Part shown: positions 47,959 through 55,967 of the stretch, in pieces
Numbering within the stretch: position 1 is the first letter of the stretch
How the letters are laid out: each line of letters begins with the position of its first letter
Translations under genes and position numbers: made by a program
The notes under the pieces: model-generated
Databases searched by the model: none
What the model was told of the DNA's origin: nothing
Seen by the model: only the letters and a program-made list of their open reading frames with translations
DNA from: Pseudomonas atagonensis
GTDB lineage: Bacteria > Pseudomonadota > Gammaproteobacteria > Pseudomonadales > Pseudomonadaceae
DNA length: 64,000 bases
Direction: 5' to 3'
Assembly: GCF_011369485.1 (NCBI RefSeq)
Contig: NZ_VXCA01000018.1
Span: forward strand, 1-64,000

Positions 47959-48852
47959 TTGGACTATCCAAATAGCGTTCCCAGTGCGGGTTTGGTGAAC
48001 GGCAAGTTTGTTGATGAAGACCCACTGACGGGCAAACCGGGATCATTGATTCCGGCGAGTTGGGGCAACGGCGTTACTGAGGAAATTCTGGGTGTTGTAC
48101 GAGCGGGCGGACTGACGCCAAGTGAAGCGTCCAACACTCAATTGCTTGGCGCACTTCGAAGCACCCAGTTGTTCAAGACTGCTGCGCCATTCGATGTCAG
48201 CCGTTCGGCAGCTACTTGCGAGTTCGTACAACGAGCGCTGGGTAGCTATGCAGGTTCGCGAGGCATCGCTGGCGCCACGCAACTGACGATAGCCGATGTG
48301 GGCTGTTCGATAGGTCTGGGAGGCGACTCGTCTTACACCGTGACGTTGCCAGATGTCACCACGGTTCCCAATGGCGCAACATTGGGCTTTCACTGCCGTA
48401 GCAATGCCCCCGTCACGATTGCGCACCCCGGCAATCCACGAATAAGCCCGCAAGGCGTTTTGTTGAATTCGATTGTGATGAACGGTGGAGAGAGCGCCAC
48501 CCTTGTTAAAGAAAGTGGGGTCTGGACTGTTCACGGGACGGCCAGTTTGAAATATGCCGCGCTGTTTTCCGGTTTGGCCGGTAATCCCGGATACCAGAAA
48601 CACGCCAGTGGAAACATTGATCAGTGGGGATTCGGGACTACAGATGTCAACGGTGAAATGTGGGTGAATTTCCCGATCTCCTTCCCGAATGCTTTTTTCT
48701 CGTGCGTCGCCAACCATGTCGGCGGTGATGGCGCCATGGTGATTGTTGTTGGAGGCACCGCTACCAAACAAGGTGTTCGCTTGAAAGTGCGTGACTCGAT
48801 GAACAGGGTCGCGGCAGGTTGGACCGTGTTTTACTTCGCCAAGGGCTATTAA
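47959..48852 (+). CDS. Tail fibre, module 3 (cluster 2)
   Basis: The 297-residue fibre starts at a TTG (47959) behind AAGGA (47945). This start is chosen because the protein then begins with the shared anchor (M)DYPNSVPSAGLVNGKFVDE. The C-terminal head (IDQWGFGTTDVNGEMWVNFP...WTVFYFAKGY) resembles the end of the cluster 1 fibre type. An open frame reaching back to 47824 runs over the decayed copy and is not believed. Confidence 0.82.
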   Translation: MDYPNSVPSAGLVNGKFVDEDPLTGKPGSLIPASWGNGVTEEILGVVRAGGLTPSEASNTQLLGALRSTQLFKTAAPFDVSRSAATCEFVQRALGSYAGSRGIAGATQLTIADVGCSIGLGGDSSYTVTLPDVTTVPNGATLGFHCRSNAPVTIAHPGNPRISPQGVLLNSIVMNGGESATLVKESGVWTVHGTASLKYAALFSGLAGNPGYQKHASGNIDQWGFGTTDVNGEMWVNFPISFPNAFFSCVANHVGGDGAMVIVVGGTATKQGVRLKVRDSMNRVAAGWTVFYFAKGY

Positions 48853-49299
48853 ATGAATACCTTCAACGTTTTCTTCAGTGCGAGTACCCGAGGGGCGTAC
48901 ATACCGGGTATCAACTCATCGGACATTCCGGACGACGTCATCGAAATTCCTCAGGCCTATTGGATTTCGTTGCTCCAGCAATTGGCAGTCACCGCGAAAG
49001 TAATTGGTGTGCATGTGGAAACCGGTTATCCGATCCTGATTGATCCGCCGCCTCCTTCGGCAGAACAAGCGGCAGATATCGAGCGCAATTGGCGCACCGC
49101 ACAACTGGCCGCCACCGATGGTCTGGTCGCGCGCGACCGTGATGAACTCGAAGACGGCGGCGGTACGACACTCACCACCGCGCAATACGCTGAATTGCAA
49201 ACTTATCGGCGCGAGTTACGTGATTGGCCGCAGGGTTCTTTCTTTCCGTTCAGCGAACATCGACCGGCGGCACCGCGCTGGCTGGCAGTGGCGCTTTGA
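48853..49299 (+). CDS. Tail fibre assembly chaperone, module 3
   Basis: The 148-residue chaperone MNTFNVFFSASTRGAYIPGI... has VHVETGYPILIDPPPPSAEQ and YRRELRDWPQG, closest in layout to the cluster 1 chaperone at 27096. It starts immediately after the fibre stop. Confidence 0.85.
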   Translation: MNTFNVFFSASTRGAYIPGINSSDIPDDVIEIPQAYWISLLQQLAVTAKVIGVHVETGYPILIDPPPPSAEQAADIERNWRTAQLAATDGLVARDRDELEDGGGTTLTTAQYAELQTYRRELRDWPQGSFFPFSEHRPAAPRWLAVAL

Positions 49300-49406
49300 A
49301 TCAAGATGAGAACGTTGTCGGCGGAAAACTCCGGAAAGAAATGCCTGGCAGGCAGAGGCGGCAAGTCATGGTTCAATCCGGGGATATCCAGGGAGGATCA
49401 AGCATT

Positions 49407-49973
49407 ATGCAAATAACTGAAAACAACCTTTCAACCATCATGCCCAACGCCCGCTCCCAAGCGGGCGTTTTTGTTTCTGCGCTCAACACTGCGATGGCGC
49501 GCCGGCGCATCGATTCGCCAAAACGCATTGCTGCGTTTCTTGCGCAGATCGGCCACGAGTCAGGGCAATTGCAGTATGTGCGTGAATTGGGCAACAACCA
49601 ATATCTAAGCAAATACGACACCGGTACGCTGGCTCTGCGTTTGGGCAATACACCTGAAGCCGATGGCGACGGCCAGAAGTACCGGGGGCGTGGGCTGATT
49701 CAAATCACCGGTCGCAGCAATTACCGTCAATGCAGTCTTGGGTTGTTTGGCGATGAACGTTTGCTGGCCCTGCCCGAACTGCTCGAGCAACCGCAATGGG
49801 CGGCTGAATCGGCCGCATGGTTCTGGGAGCAGAACGGCTTGAATGAACTGGCCGACCGCGACCAGTTCAACACGATTACCCGTCGCATCAACGGTGGGTT
49901 GAACGGATTGCAGGATCGGCTGGAAATCTGGGCGCGGGCGAGGGCGGTGTTATGCCAATCCCCTGGCGAATGA
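49407..49973 (+). CDS. Endolysin, glycoside hydrolase family 19
   Basis: This muramidase/chitinase-fold enzyme releases tailocins by cutting peptidoglycan. The 188-residue product contains AAFLAQIGHESGQLQYVREL with the catalytic Glu in HES, and GRGLIQITGRSNYRQCS. It has no signal peptide, so it depends on the holin at 21223. The ATG at 49407 follows GGGAGGA; upstream in-frame sequence is unrelated. The first codons contain a terminator-like hairpin (49447-49476). Confidence 0.92.
   Translation: MQITENNLSTIMPNARSQAGVFVSALNTAMARRRIDSPKRIAAFLAQIGHESGQLQYVRELGNNQYLSKYDTGTLALRLGNTPEADGDGQKYRGRGLIQITGRSNYRQCSLGLFGDERLLALPELLEQPQWAAESAAWFWEQNGLNELADRDQFNTITRRINGGLNGLQDRLEIWARARAVLCQSPGE
49447..49476 (+). 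terminator. Intrinsic-terminator-like hairpin inside the endolysin gene
   Basis: ACGCCCGCT (49447-49455), CCCA, AGCGGGCGT (49460-49468) followed by TTTTTGTTT. It covers codons 14-24 of the endolysin. A functional terminator here would restrain the lysis genes. Confidence 0.55.
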
Positions 49974-50470
49974 TTGGCGTCTTGTTGCTGGGTTTCGGTG
50001 TTTTTGCCGTGGCCTGGCAGTTTCAGGATTGGCGTTACGGCGAGCAATTGGCCGAGCAGTCTCGCTTAAACGCCGAAACCCTCAATCAACTGACTTTGAC
50101 GGCCGCCACCGCGCAACAGGCCGAGCAGGACAAACGTCTGGCGCTGGAGCAGCGGCTCGCGACCAGTGAATACACACACTTTCGAGCGATGAGCGATGCC
50201 CAACGTGATCAGGATCGCTTGCGCGATCGCCTTGCCACTGCTGATGTGCGCCTGTCAGTCCTCCTCGACGCCGGCGACGTTGCCGCCGGCTGTGCGCTGC
50301 CAGCCGCCGCCGGCACCGGCGGCGTGGATCATGCAACCGTACGCGCCCGACTTGACTCGGCGCATGCTCAACGAATTGTTGCCATCACCGACAGCGGGGA
50401 CCGGGGACTGATCGCCTTGCAGGCCTGTCAGGCCTATGTCAGAGCGCTGGCGCCCGAACATTTTGAATGA
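49952..50470 (+). CDS. Inner-membrane spanin, Rz-like
   Basis: The 172-residue product has an N-terminal transmembrane anchor (MIGVLLLGFGVFAVAWQF, about residues 7-24) and a periplasmic coiled coil (about 30-95). It spans the periplasm with Rz1 and fuses the membranes at the last lysis step. It overlaps the endolysin by 22 nt and contains the Rz1 gene in another frame. Confidence 0.85.
   Translation: MPIPWRMIGVLLLGFGVFAVAWQFQDWRYGEQLAEQSRLNAETLNQLTLTAATAQQAEQDKRLALEQRLATSEYTHFRAMSDAQRDQDRLRDRLATADVRLSVLLDAGDVAAGCALPAAAGTGGVDHATVRARLDSAHAQRIVAITDSGDRGLIALQACQAYVRALAPEHFE
50196..50411 (+). CDS. Outer-membrane spanin lipoprotein, Rz1-like, nested in Rz
   Basis: The 71-residue product lies wholly within Rz in the +1 frame. 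It has a signal peptide (MPNVIRIACAIALPLLMCAC) with a lipobox ending MCAC, then Ser/Thr and a proline-rich stretch (TLPPAVRCQPPPAPAAW), as in lambda Rz1. It is co-translated with Rz as the second half of the spanin. Confidence 0.78.
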   Translation: MPNVIRIACAIALPLLMCACQSSSTPATLPPAVRCQPPPAPAAWIMQPYAPDLTRRMLNELLPSPTAGTGD

Positions 50471-50538
50471 GTCTGTGTATTGAAAGCGCAACCGGCTCGT
50501 GTACGGTGGTACGCATTCCATCTGATCCGGAGCGTACC

Positions 50539-51039
50539 GTGAAAGAGATCACTCAACTGGCTGCCGAGCTGGGCCGACGTCTGCAGGTGCTCAATGCCCA
50601 CGTCACCACGGCCGAATCCTGTACCGGAGGCGGGATCGCCGAAGCGATCACGCGCATTCCCGGCAGTTCGGCGTGGTTCGAAGCCGGTTACGTGACCTAC
50701 TCCAATCGGCAGAAAACCCAGCAACTGAATGTCCCGGCAGAACTGTTCGGCACCGTGGGTGCCGTCAGCCGTGAAGTCGTCGAGGCGATGGTGGTCGGTG
50801 CGCAGAAAAACAGCCTGGCGCGGTTCGCCGTGGCGGTCAGTGGTGTCGCCGGCCCCGACGGCGGCACGCCGAACAAACCGGTGGGCACGGTGTGGCTGGC
50901 CTGGGGCGTGGGCGATGCGGTTTCCAGCGAGGTTCAACACTTCGCCGGCAACCGCGACGAAGTCCGCCGACAAACGGTGAAGGCCGCGCTAGAGGGGCTG
51001 CTGCGACTGGCGGCACGAGAAATCGAAAATCAGGGGTAG
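50539..51039 (+). CDS. cinA: Nicotinamide-nucleotide amidase, CinA C-terminal domain (PncC)
   Basis: The enzyme deamidates NMN to NaMN for NAD salvage. The 166-residue product is the stand-alone CinA-C domain, with [20 protein letters not shown] and [19 protein letters not shown]; the N-terminal COG1058 domain of long CinA is absent. GTG at 50539 follows GGAG. It borders the tailocin locus and precedes recA, the usual Pseudomonas order. Confidence 0.93.
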   Translation: MKEITQLAAELGRRLQVLNAHVTTAESCTGGGIAEAITRIPGSSAWFEAGYVTYSNRQKTQQLNVPAELFGTVGAVSREVVEAMVVGAQKNSLARFAVAVSGVAGPDGGTPNKPVGTVWLAWGVGDAVSSEVQHFAGNRDEVRRQTVKAALEGLLRLAAREIENQG

Positions 51040-51066
51040 GCGATCCGCGAACGCTGTGGAATAATA

Positions 51067-51082
51067 CTGGCTACTTATACAG
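51067..51082 (+). promoter_or_regulatory. LexA box of recA
   Basis: CTGGCTACTTATACAG fits CTG-N10-CAG, 40 bp before the recA ATG. It should give SOS induction of recA, and RecA in turn should promote cleavage of both LexA and the tailocin repressor. Confidence 0.85.
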
Positions 51083-51122
51083 GTGTTGGCCGTCAGGCCT
51101 TATTGATTACGTGAGGACTTTA

Positions 51123-52181
51123 ATGGACGACAACAAGAAGAAAGCCTTGGCTGCGGCCCTGGGTCAGATCGAACGTCAATTCGGCAAGGGTGCCGTAATG
51201 CGTATGGGCGATCAGGACCGTCAGGCGATCCCATCCATCTCCACTGGCTCTCTGGGTCTGGACATCGCGCTCGGCATTGGCGGCCTGCCAAAAGGCCGTA
51301 TCGTTGAAATCTACGGTCCTGAATCTTCCGGTAAAACCACACTGACCTTGTCCGTGATCGCCCAGGCTCAAAAAGCCGGCGCGACCTGCGCATTCGTCGA
51401 CGCCGAACACGCCCTCGACCCTGAGTACGCCGGCAAACTGGGCGTCAACGTCGACGACCTGCTGGTGTCCCAGCCGGACACCGGCGAACAGGCTCTGGAA
51501 ATCACCGACATGCTGGTGCGCTCCAACGCCGTTGACGTGATCATCGTCGACTCCGTGGCTGCACTGGTGCCGAAGGCTGAAATCGAAGGCGAAATGGGTG
51601 ACATGCACGTGGGCCTGCAAGCCCGTCTGATGTCCCAGGCGCTGCGTAAAATCACCGGTAATATCAAGAACGCCAACTGCCTGGTGATCTTCATCAACCA
51701 GATCCGCATGAAGATCGGCGTGATGTTCGGTAGCCCGGAAACTACCACCGGTGGTAACGCGCTGAAGTTCTACGCTTCGGTCCGTCTCGACATCCGCCGT
51801 ACTGGCGCGGTGAAGGAAGGCGACGAAGTGGTCGGCAGCGAAACCCGCGTCAAGGTTGTGAAGAACAAGGTGGCTTCGCCGTTCCGTCAGGCCGAGTTCC
51901 AGATTCTTTACGGCAAGGGCATCTACCTGAATGGCGAGATGATCGACCTGGGCGTGCTGCACGGCTTCGTCGAGAAGTCCGGCGCCTGGTACGCCTACGA
52001 AGGCACCAAGATCGGTCAGGGCAAAGCCAACTCGGCCAAGTTCCTGGCAGACAACCCGGAAATCGCCGCCAAGCTCGAGAAGCAACTGCGTGACAAGCTG
52101 CTGGCACCAGCGGCAGACGTCAAGGCTTCGCTGGCCAAGGACAAAATCGACGATATGGCTGAGGCCGACATCGACGTTTGA
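51123..52181 (+). CDS. recA: Recombinase RecA
   Basis: RecA is the strand-exchange ATPase and SOS co-protease. The 352-residue product has Walker [10 protein letters not shown], the L1 loop ([20 protein letters not shown]), the L2 region with [17 protein letters not shown], and an acidic tail. The ATG at 51123 follows GAGGA; an open frame reaching upstream to 50892 overlaps cinA and is rejected. recX follows 8 nt later. Confidence 0.98.
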   Translation: MDDNKKKALAAALGQIERQFGKGAVMRMGDQDRQAIPSISTGSLGLDIALGIGGLPKGRIVEIYGPESSGKTTLTLSVIAQAQKAGATCAFVDAEHALDPEYAGKLGVNVDDLLVSQPDTGEQALEITDMLVRSNAVDVIIVDSVAALVPKAEIEGEMGDMHVGLQARLMSQALRKITGNIKNANCLVIFINQIRMKIGVMFGSPETTTGGNALKFYASVRLDIRRTGAVKEGDEVVGSETRVKVVKNKVASPFRQAEFQILYGKGIYLNGEMIDLGVLHGFVEKSGAWYAYEGTKIGQGKANSAKFLADNPEIAAKLEKQLRDKLLAPAADVKASLAKDKIDDMAEADIDV

Positions 52182-52189
52182 GTCTCTGA

Positions 52190-52657
52190 ATGACACTTGT
52201 ACTTGATACCCTCGTCGCGGTGCGACGAACCGCCATGGACCTGCTCGCACGTCGCGAGCATGGCCGAGTCGAGCTGACGCGTAAATTGCGTCAGCGCGGC
52301 GCTGAGGCGGAAATGATCGAAACAGCCCTCGACCGTTTGACGGAAGAGGGTCTGCTTTCCGAAGCCCGTTACCTTGAAAGCTTTGTTTCCTACCGTGCCC
52401 GATCTGGTTATGGTCCTCTGCGGATTCGCGAGGAACTGAGCCAGCGCGGTTTGCAACGCGCGGATATCGAGCTCGCCCTGCGCGAAAGCGGTATCAGTTG
52501 GCAGGAGCAACTTCAGGAAACGTGGCAGCGGAAGTTCTCCGGGCATTTGCCCATCGATGCAAAGGAGCGGGCCAAACAAGGTCGATTCCTGGCGTATCGG
52601 GGGTTCTCGATGGAGATGATCAACCGCTTGTTCAGCGGCAGAGGCATGGACGATTAA
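52190..52657 (+). CDS. recX: Regulatory protein RecX
   Basis: RecX inhibits RecA filament extension. The 155-residue product is made of three-helix repeats ([40 protein letters not shown]). It is co-transcribed with recA and followed by a strong bidirectional terminator. Confidence 0.95.
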   Translation: MTLVLDTLVAVRRTAMDLLARREHGRVELTRKLRQRGAEAEMIETALDRLTEEGLLSEARYLESFVSYRARSGYGPLRIREELSQRGLQRADIELALRESGISWQEQLQETWQRKFSGHLPIDAKERAKQGRFLAYRGFSMEMINRLFSGRGMDD

Positions 52658-52668
52658 GACGATTCAAT

Positions 52669-52709
52669 AAAAAACGGCCCGCTATGAAAATAGCGGGCCG
52701 TTTTTTTTT
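52669..52709. terminator. Bidirectional terminator between recX and the LOG gene
   Basis: ACGGCCCGCTA pairs with TAGCGGGCCGT (52674-52700), with A5 before and T9 after; it serves both convergent genes. Confidence 0.92.
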
Positions 52710-52713
52710 GCCT

Positions 52714-53832
52714 TCAGATTACCTTCGACGGTTCCCGGTTGCGTTGCGCGGTTTGCGGTTTGTAATGAGCCCAGTTTTCCGGCACGTTGATGTAATCGAC
52801 CAGCTCCCTCAAGCGCCCATGATTACGGGCGTTGAAGGCAAAAGCCAAACGCGCCAGATGGCTGAACTTCGCGTCATCGTGCTCTTCGCCGCTGTAGGCG
52901 TGTTGATGAAAGTGGTCGCTCAGGCATAAATCGGCAAAGGCCTCCTGCATCTGCTCCAGCGCCAGATCGCTGAGCTTGTGATTCATACGGATCACGAATT
53001 GCCCCTTGAGCCAGCGACTGGAGTGGAAGTTGCTGTAGAACTGGTTGATCTGCTCCACCGCCTCCTCGACGGTGTAGACCAGCCGCATCAACTGCATGTC
53101 AGTCGGCAGGATGTAGTGGTTTTCCTGCAGTTGTTGGCGAATGAAATCCATCGCGCCTTGCCAAAAGGTGCCACCTGGTGTGTCCAGCAACACCACCGGC
53201 ACCAGTGGACTTTTGCCGGTCTGGATCAGCGTCAGCACCTCCAGCGCTTCATCCAGCGTGCCAAAGCCACCCGGGCACAGCACCAGGGCATCGGCTTCCT
53301 TGACGAAAAACAGCTTGCGGGTAAAGAAAAAGTGGAAGGGCAGCAGATTGGCGGTGCCATCCACGGTCGGGTTGGCGTGCTGCTCGAAGGGCAGGGTGAT
53401 GTTGAATCCAAGGCTGTGATCACGCCCGGCACCTTCATGGGCGGCAGCCATGATGCCGCCACCAGCACCGGTGATGACCATCATATCCGAGCGCGCCAGT
53501 GCAGCGCCGAGTTCCCGGGCCATGGCATACAACGGATGTTCCACCGGCGTTCGCGCCGAGCCGAACACGGTGACTTTGCGTCGCCCCTTGAACTGTTCCA
53601 GTACCCGAAAGGCCTGCTCCAGTTCGCGCAGGGCCTGCAGGGTGATCTTGGCGTTCCAGCGGTTATGGTCTTCCTGAGCCATGCGCAGCACGGTCAGGAT
53701 CATGTCGCGGTAGATCGGAATATTCGGGCTGTTGGGGGAAACACGGTTGAGTTGTTCTTCAACCTTGCTGATGAGGTCGGGACCGCTTTCCTGAAAATGA
53801 CGGCTCAAGAGGTCATTCGGTTGGTAAGGCAT
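52714..53832 (-). CDS. LOG-family protein (PpnN/lysine-decarboxylase-like fold)
   Basis: The 372-residue Rossmann-like protein has the nucleotide-monophosphate glycosylase signature PGGFGTLDEALEVLTL and TGAGGGIMAAAHEGA. The family includes cytokinin-activating LOG enzymes and the nucleosidase PpnN; annotation as lysine decarboxylase is a historical error. The N-terminal ~90 residues and C-terminal ~90 residues extend beyond the core, as in the larger proteobacterial class. The substrate is not predictable. Confidence 0.85.
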   Translation of the reverse strand: MPYQPNDLLSRHFQESGPDLISKVEEQLNRVSPNSPNIPIYRDMILTVLRMAQEDHNRWNAKITLQALRELEQAFRVLEQFKGRRKVTVFGSARTPVEHPLYAMARELGAALARSDMMVITGAGGGIMAAAHEGAGRDHSLGFNITLPFEQHANPTVDGTANLLPFHFFFTRKLFFVKEADALVLCPGGFGTLDEALEVLTLIQTGKSPLVPVVLLDTPGGTFWQGAMDFIRQQLQENHYILPTDMQLMRLVYTVEEAVEQINQFYSNFHSSRWLKGQFVIRMNHKLSDLALEQMQEAFADLCLSDHFHQHAYSGEEHDDAKFSHLARLAFAFNARNHGRLRELVDYINVPENWAHYKPQTAQRNREPSKVI

Positions 53833-54185
53833 TCAACGTCTCCTTCTGCACAGAGCGGGTGGCCCTGACGAGCGGCGTCAGTGCCGCGCTGCAATAACAC
53901 ACACACGAACGGCAGTTCCTTGGCTGCCGGTGACAGGTGATCGGGAATACTCTGAATTTAGACCCTTGCGCGCATTTGCGCTGACTTGATCATTGCGCCG
54001 CGACGTCCTGACTGGCAACCGCTTATCGATTTGAGCCAAACGCCGCGCCGCTCGTCCGAACGTGCACCGGCAAGCATTCCCTCTGATTAACTAACTTACA
54101 GGCGCCGTACGACAGCTTTGCGTCAAAAAACGTACGCAAGGTGCACGCTATTCAAGGATTTGCGGGTGGCAAGGAGGCGGGACAC
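53833..54185. other. 353-bp intergenic region, no gene seen
   Basis: This is the upstream region of the minus-strand LOG gene and the plus-strand small protein. It contains a CACACACAC tract near 53901 and mixed-composition DNA; no open frame with a ribosome site, REP or clear promoter was found. Confidence 0.5.
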
Positions 54186-54380
54186 ATGACCAGAGTGGTT
54201 CTGGAGATCGATACGCAGCTGTATCGAATATTGAAGGCATCAGCCGAGACCCATCATGTCAGTCTCGAGGAGGAGTGTTGTCGGCGTCTGGCGGGAGGAG
54301 AGCGCCGCTCGCATTATCTTCAGGCCTTGTTGGCCGAGTTGCGCGCCGAGGATGAACAGCGGCGCGCCAATTCGCGATGA
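54186..54380 (+). CDS. Small ribbon-helix-helix-like protein (orphan)
   Basis: The 64-residue product MTRVVLEIDTQLYRILKASA...VSLEEECCRRLAGGE has the beta-strand plus two-helix pattern of Arc/CopG/FitA antitoxin-type DNA-binding proteins, with a charged helical tail. A strong AAGGAGG is at 54171-54177. No toxin gene is adjacent: the next gene is a secreted protein on the other strand. Family assignment is by pattern only. Confidence 0.6.
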   Translation: MTRVVLEIDTQLYRILKASAETHHVSLEEECCRRLAGGERRSHYLQALLAELRAEDEQRRANSR

Positions 54381-54806
54381 TTACTTCTTCTTCGCCGGGG
54401 CCGCTTTCGGGCAATCCGATTCCTGGTAGCTGGCCGAGCCGATCGCTTTGTTGGTTTTCACTTCGGTGAAGTCGTAACGCATGATCGCCCCCTTGGCCAT
54501 CAGCTTGCGGTACGACGGGTTGTTGCAGACCGAAGCGCCCAGCTGGAAATACACGGCTTTGGGATCGGCGCGCATTTTGTCGGCGTGGCTCTTTTGCACA
54601 CTCAGGTGGTTGATCAATTGAGTGCCTTCAACGGTGTAGCCCTGATCAAGAATGTCTTCGTTGATCGCCCGTGGTGTGCCGACGCTGCTCTGGGCGGCGA
54701 CGTTGCGCAGCTCTCGGTTCAGATTCTGCTCACTCAGGGATGCAGCCTGAGCGGTGAAGGACGACGCCAGCAGAATGGCAGCGGTGGGAACGATAAGGCG
54801 CAGCAT
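54381..54806 (-). CDS. QSregVF-like secreted protein (PA3611 type)
   Basis: The 141-residue protein has a cleavable signal peptide (MLRLIVPTAAILLASSFTAQ, AA). Its mature domain contains LNRELRNVAAQSSVGTPRAI, one Cys in VCNNPSYRKL and one near the end (ESDCPKAAPAKKK), plausibly forming a disulfide. It resembles the family of PA3611 of P. aeruginosa, called 'quorum-sensing-regulated virulence factor', whose biochemical role is unknown. PA3611 also lies near recA. A longer frame upstream in the same phase lacks support. Confidence 0.7.
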   Translation of the reverse strand: MLRLIVPTAAILLASSFTAQAASLSEQNLNRELRNVAAQSSVGTPRAINEDILDQGYTVEGTQLINHLSVQKSHADKMRADPKAVYFQLGASVCNNPSYRKLMAKGAIMRYDFTEVKTNKAIGSASYQESDCPKAAPAKKK

Positions 54807-54995
54807 GAAACTCTCCTGATTCGGTGACTGGTGGTTCGACCAGCCACGGGGCTGTGCGTTCAGTGGCGGCGAATTATAGGGGAGCCGGTCTGGACGGTAC
54901 AGGCTTGTCCCCGTCGCTCTGGTAAACTGCCTGCCTTTATTGCCCTGCCGAGTTTTGTTCGTGTCGAGTTTTCCTGCTGTTCGGCGTAGCCCGCG

Positions 54996-55742
54996 ATGAG
55001 TCACGCCCCCAACGCCGTAGCCCGCTTGCGCGACCAGCGCGAGGATGAGGGCATCAAGCCGATTCAGGCCCGGGGCTTTCGCTCCGAGCGTTGCCGCGAC
55101 TGTCGCGTGATCATCAGCCATTGCCTCTGCGCCTGGCGGCCGAGCGTCGAAACCCGCTCTGGCGTGTGCCTGATCATGACCGGCAAGGAAGTGTTCAAGC
55201 CGAGCAACACCGGATGGCTGATCGCCGACGTGGTGCGCGACAACCATGCGTTCATCTGGTCGCGCACCGAGCCTGACCCGCAGATGCTGGCGCTGCTCAA
55301 CGACCCGCAATGGCAGCCTTATCTGGTGTTTCCCGGCGAATACGTCGAGCCGTCGCGGGTGACCAACACTGTCGAACTCGATAGCAGCAAGCGCCCGCTG
55401 TTTATTCTGCTCGATGCGACCTGGACCGAAGCACGCAAAATTTTCCGCAAGAGTCCGTACTTCGACCGTTTGCCGATTCTCAGCCTGTTGCCCGACAAAC
55501 TGTCGCGCTACCGCTTGCGTCGTTCGACCCGCAGCGAGCATCTGTGCACCGCCGAAGTCGCGGCATTGTGCCTGGAGCTGGCGGGCGACAGTGATGCCGC
55601 TTCGGCGCTGGACGCCTATTTCGATGTGTTCAGCCAGCATTACCTCGGGGCCAAGCAACAACTGGACGTGAATGAATCCACGCCGGCCCACGCCGAGTTG
55701 CAGCCCTATATACGAAAGCCGCAAGCGGAGTTGGCCCAATAG
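54996..55742 (+). CDS. DTW-domain protein, probable tRNA acp3U aminocarboxypropyltransferase
   Basis: The 248-residue protein contains the DTW-type motif LLDATWTEARKIFRKSPYF, the zinc-binding-like C..C (ERCRDCRVIISHCLC) near the N-terminus and RRSTRSEHLCTAEVAAL. Characterised relatives (TapT/TuaA) attach the acp group of SAM to tRNA uridine 47. It stands alone between divergent and distant neighbours. Confidence 0.8.
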   Translation: MSHAPNAVARLRDQREDEGIKPIQARGFRSERCRDCRVIISHCLCAWRPSVETRSGVCLIMTGKEVFKPSNTGWLIADVVRDNHAFIWSRTEPDPQMLALLNDPQWQPYLVFPGEYVEPSRVTNTVELDSSKRPLFILLDATWTEARKIFRKSPYFDRLPILSLLPDKLSRYRLRRSTRSEHLCTAEVAALCLELAGDSDAASALDAYFDVFSQHYLGAKQQLDVNESTPAHAELQPYIRKPQAELAQ

Positions 55743-55967
55743 TGGCCCATACTGTACGCAGCGGTGGCCGTGCGGCTTGACCACCCCGTCTTCGCTGGGC
55801 ATGCTTGGCGCCGATTAAGGTGCGGCCAAGGTTTGAAACGCCGTGTTTTGCTGGTTATTGGCGTTGAACGTGCCCCTGTGGATACCGCTTCGAAGCGGCA
55901 TCTTGAGTTGCTTTGGCGCGACCCGAATACACCGGGACTGCCATCAAAAAACAGGATCATTTGAAAA

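Noticed and set aside
43860..49299. Invertible fibre switch
   Set aside because: All fibres and chaperones are on the same strand, no invertase gene is present, and no long inverted repeats flank the modules.
21223..50470. Complete prophage
   Set aside because: No integrase, replication, terminase, portal, capsid or head-completion gene and no att-like direct repeats were seen; only tails, fibres and lysis genes are present.
50467..50538. Longer cinA start overlapping Rz
   Set aside because: The added residues (MSLCIESATGSCTVV) are not part of the CinA-C domain. GTG at 50539 has a proper GGAG and the conserved [12 protein letters not shown] start.
54381..55802. 473-codon minus-strand frame covering the QSregVF-like gene and the DTW gene
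   Set aside because: The real gene starts at 54806 with a clear signal peptide. The remainder is antisense to the DTW-domain gene.
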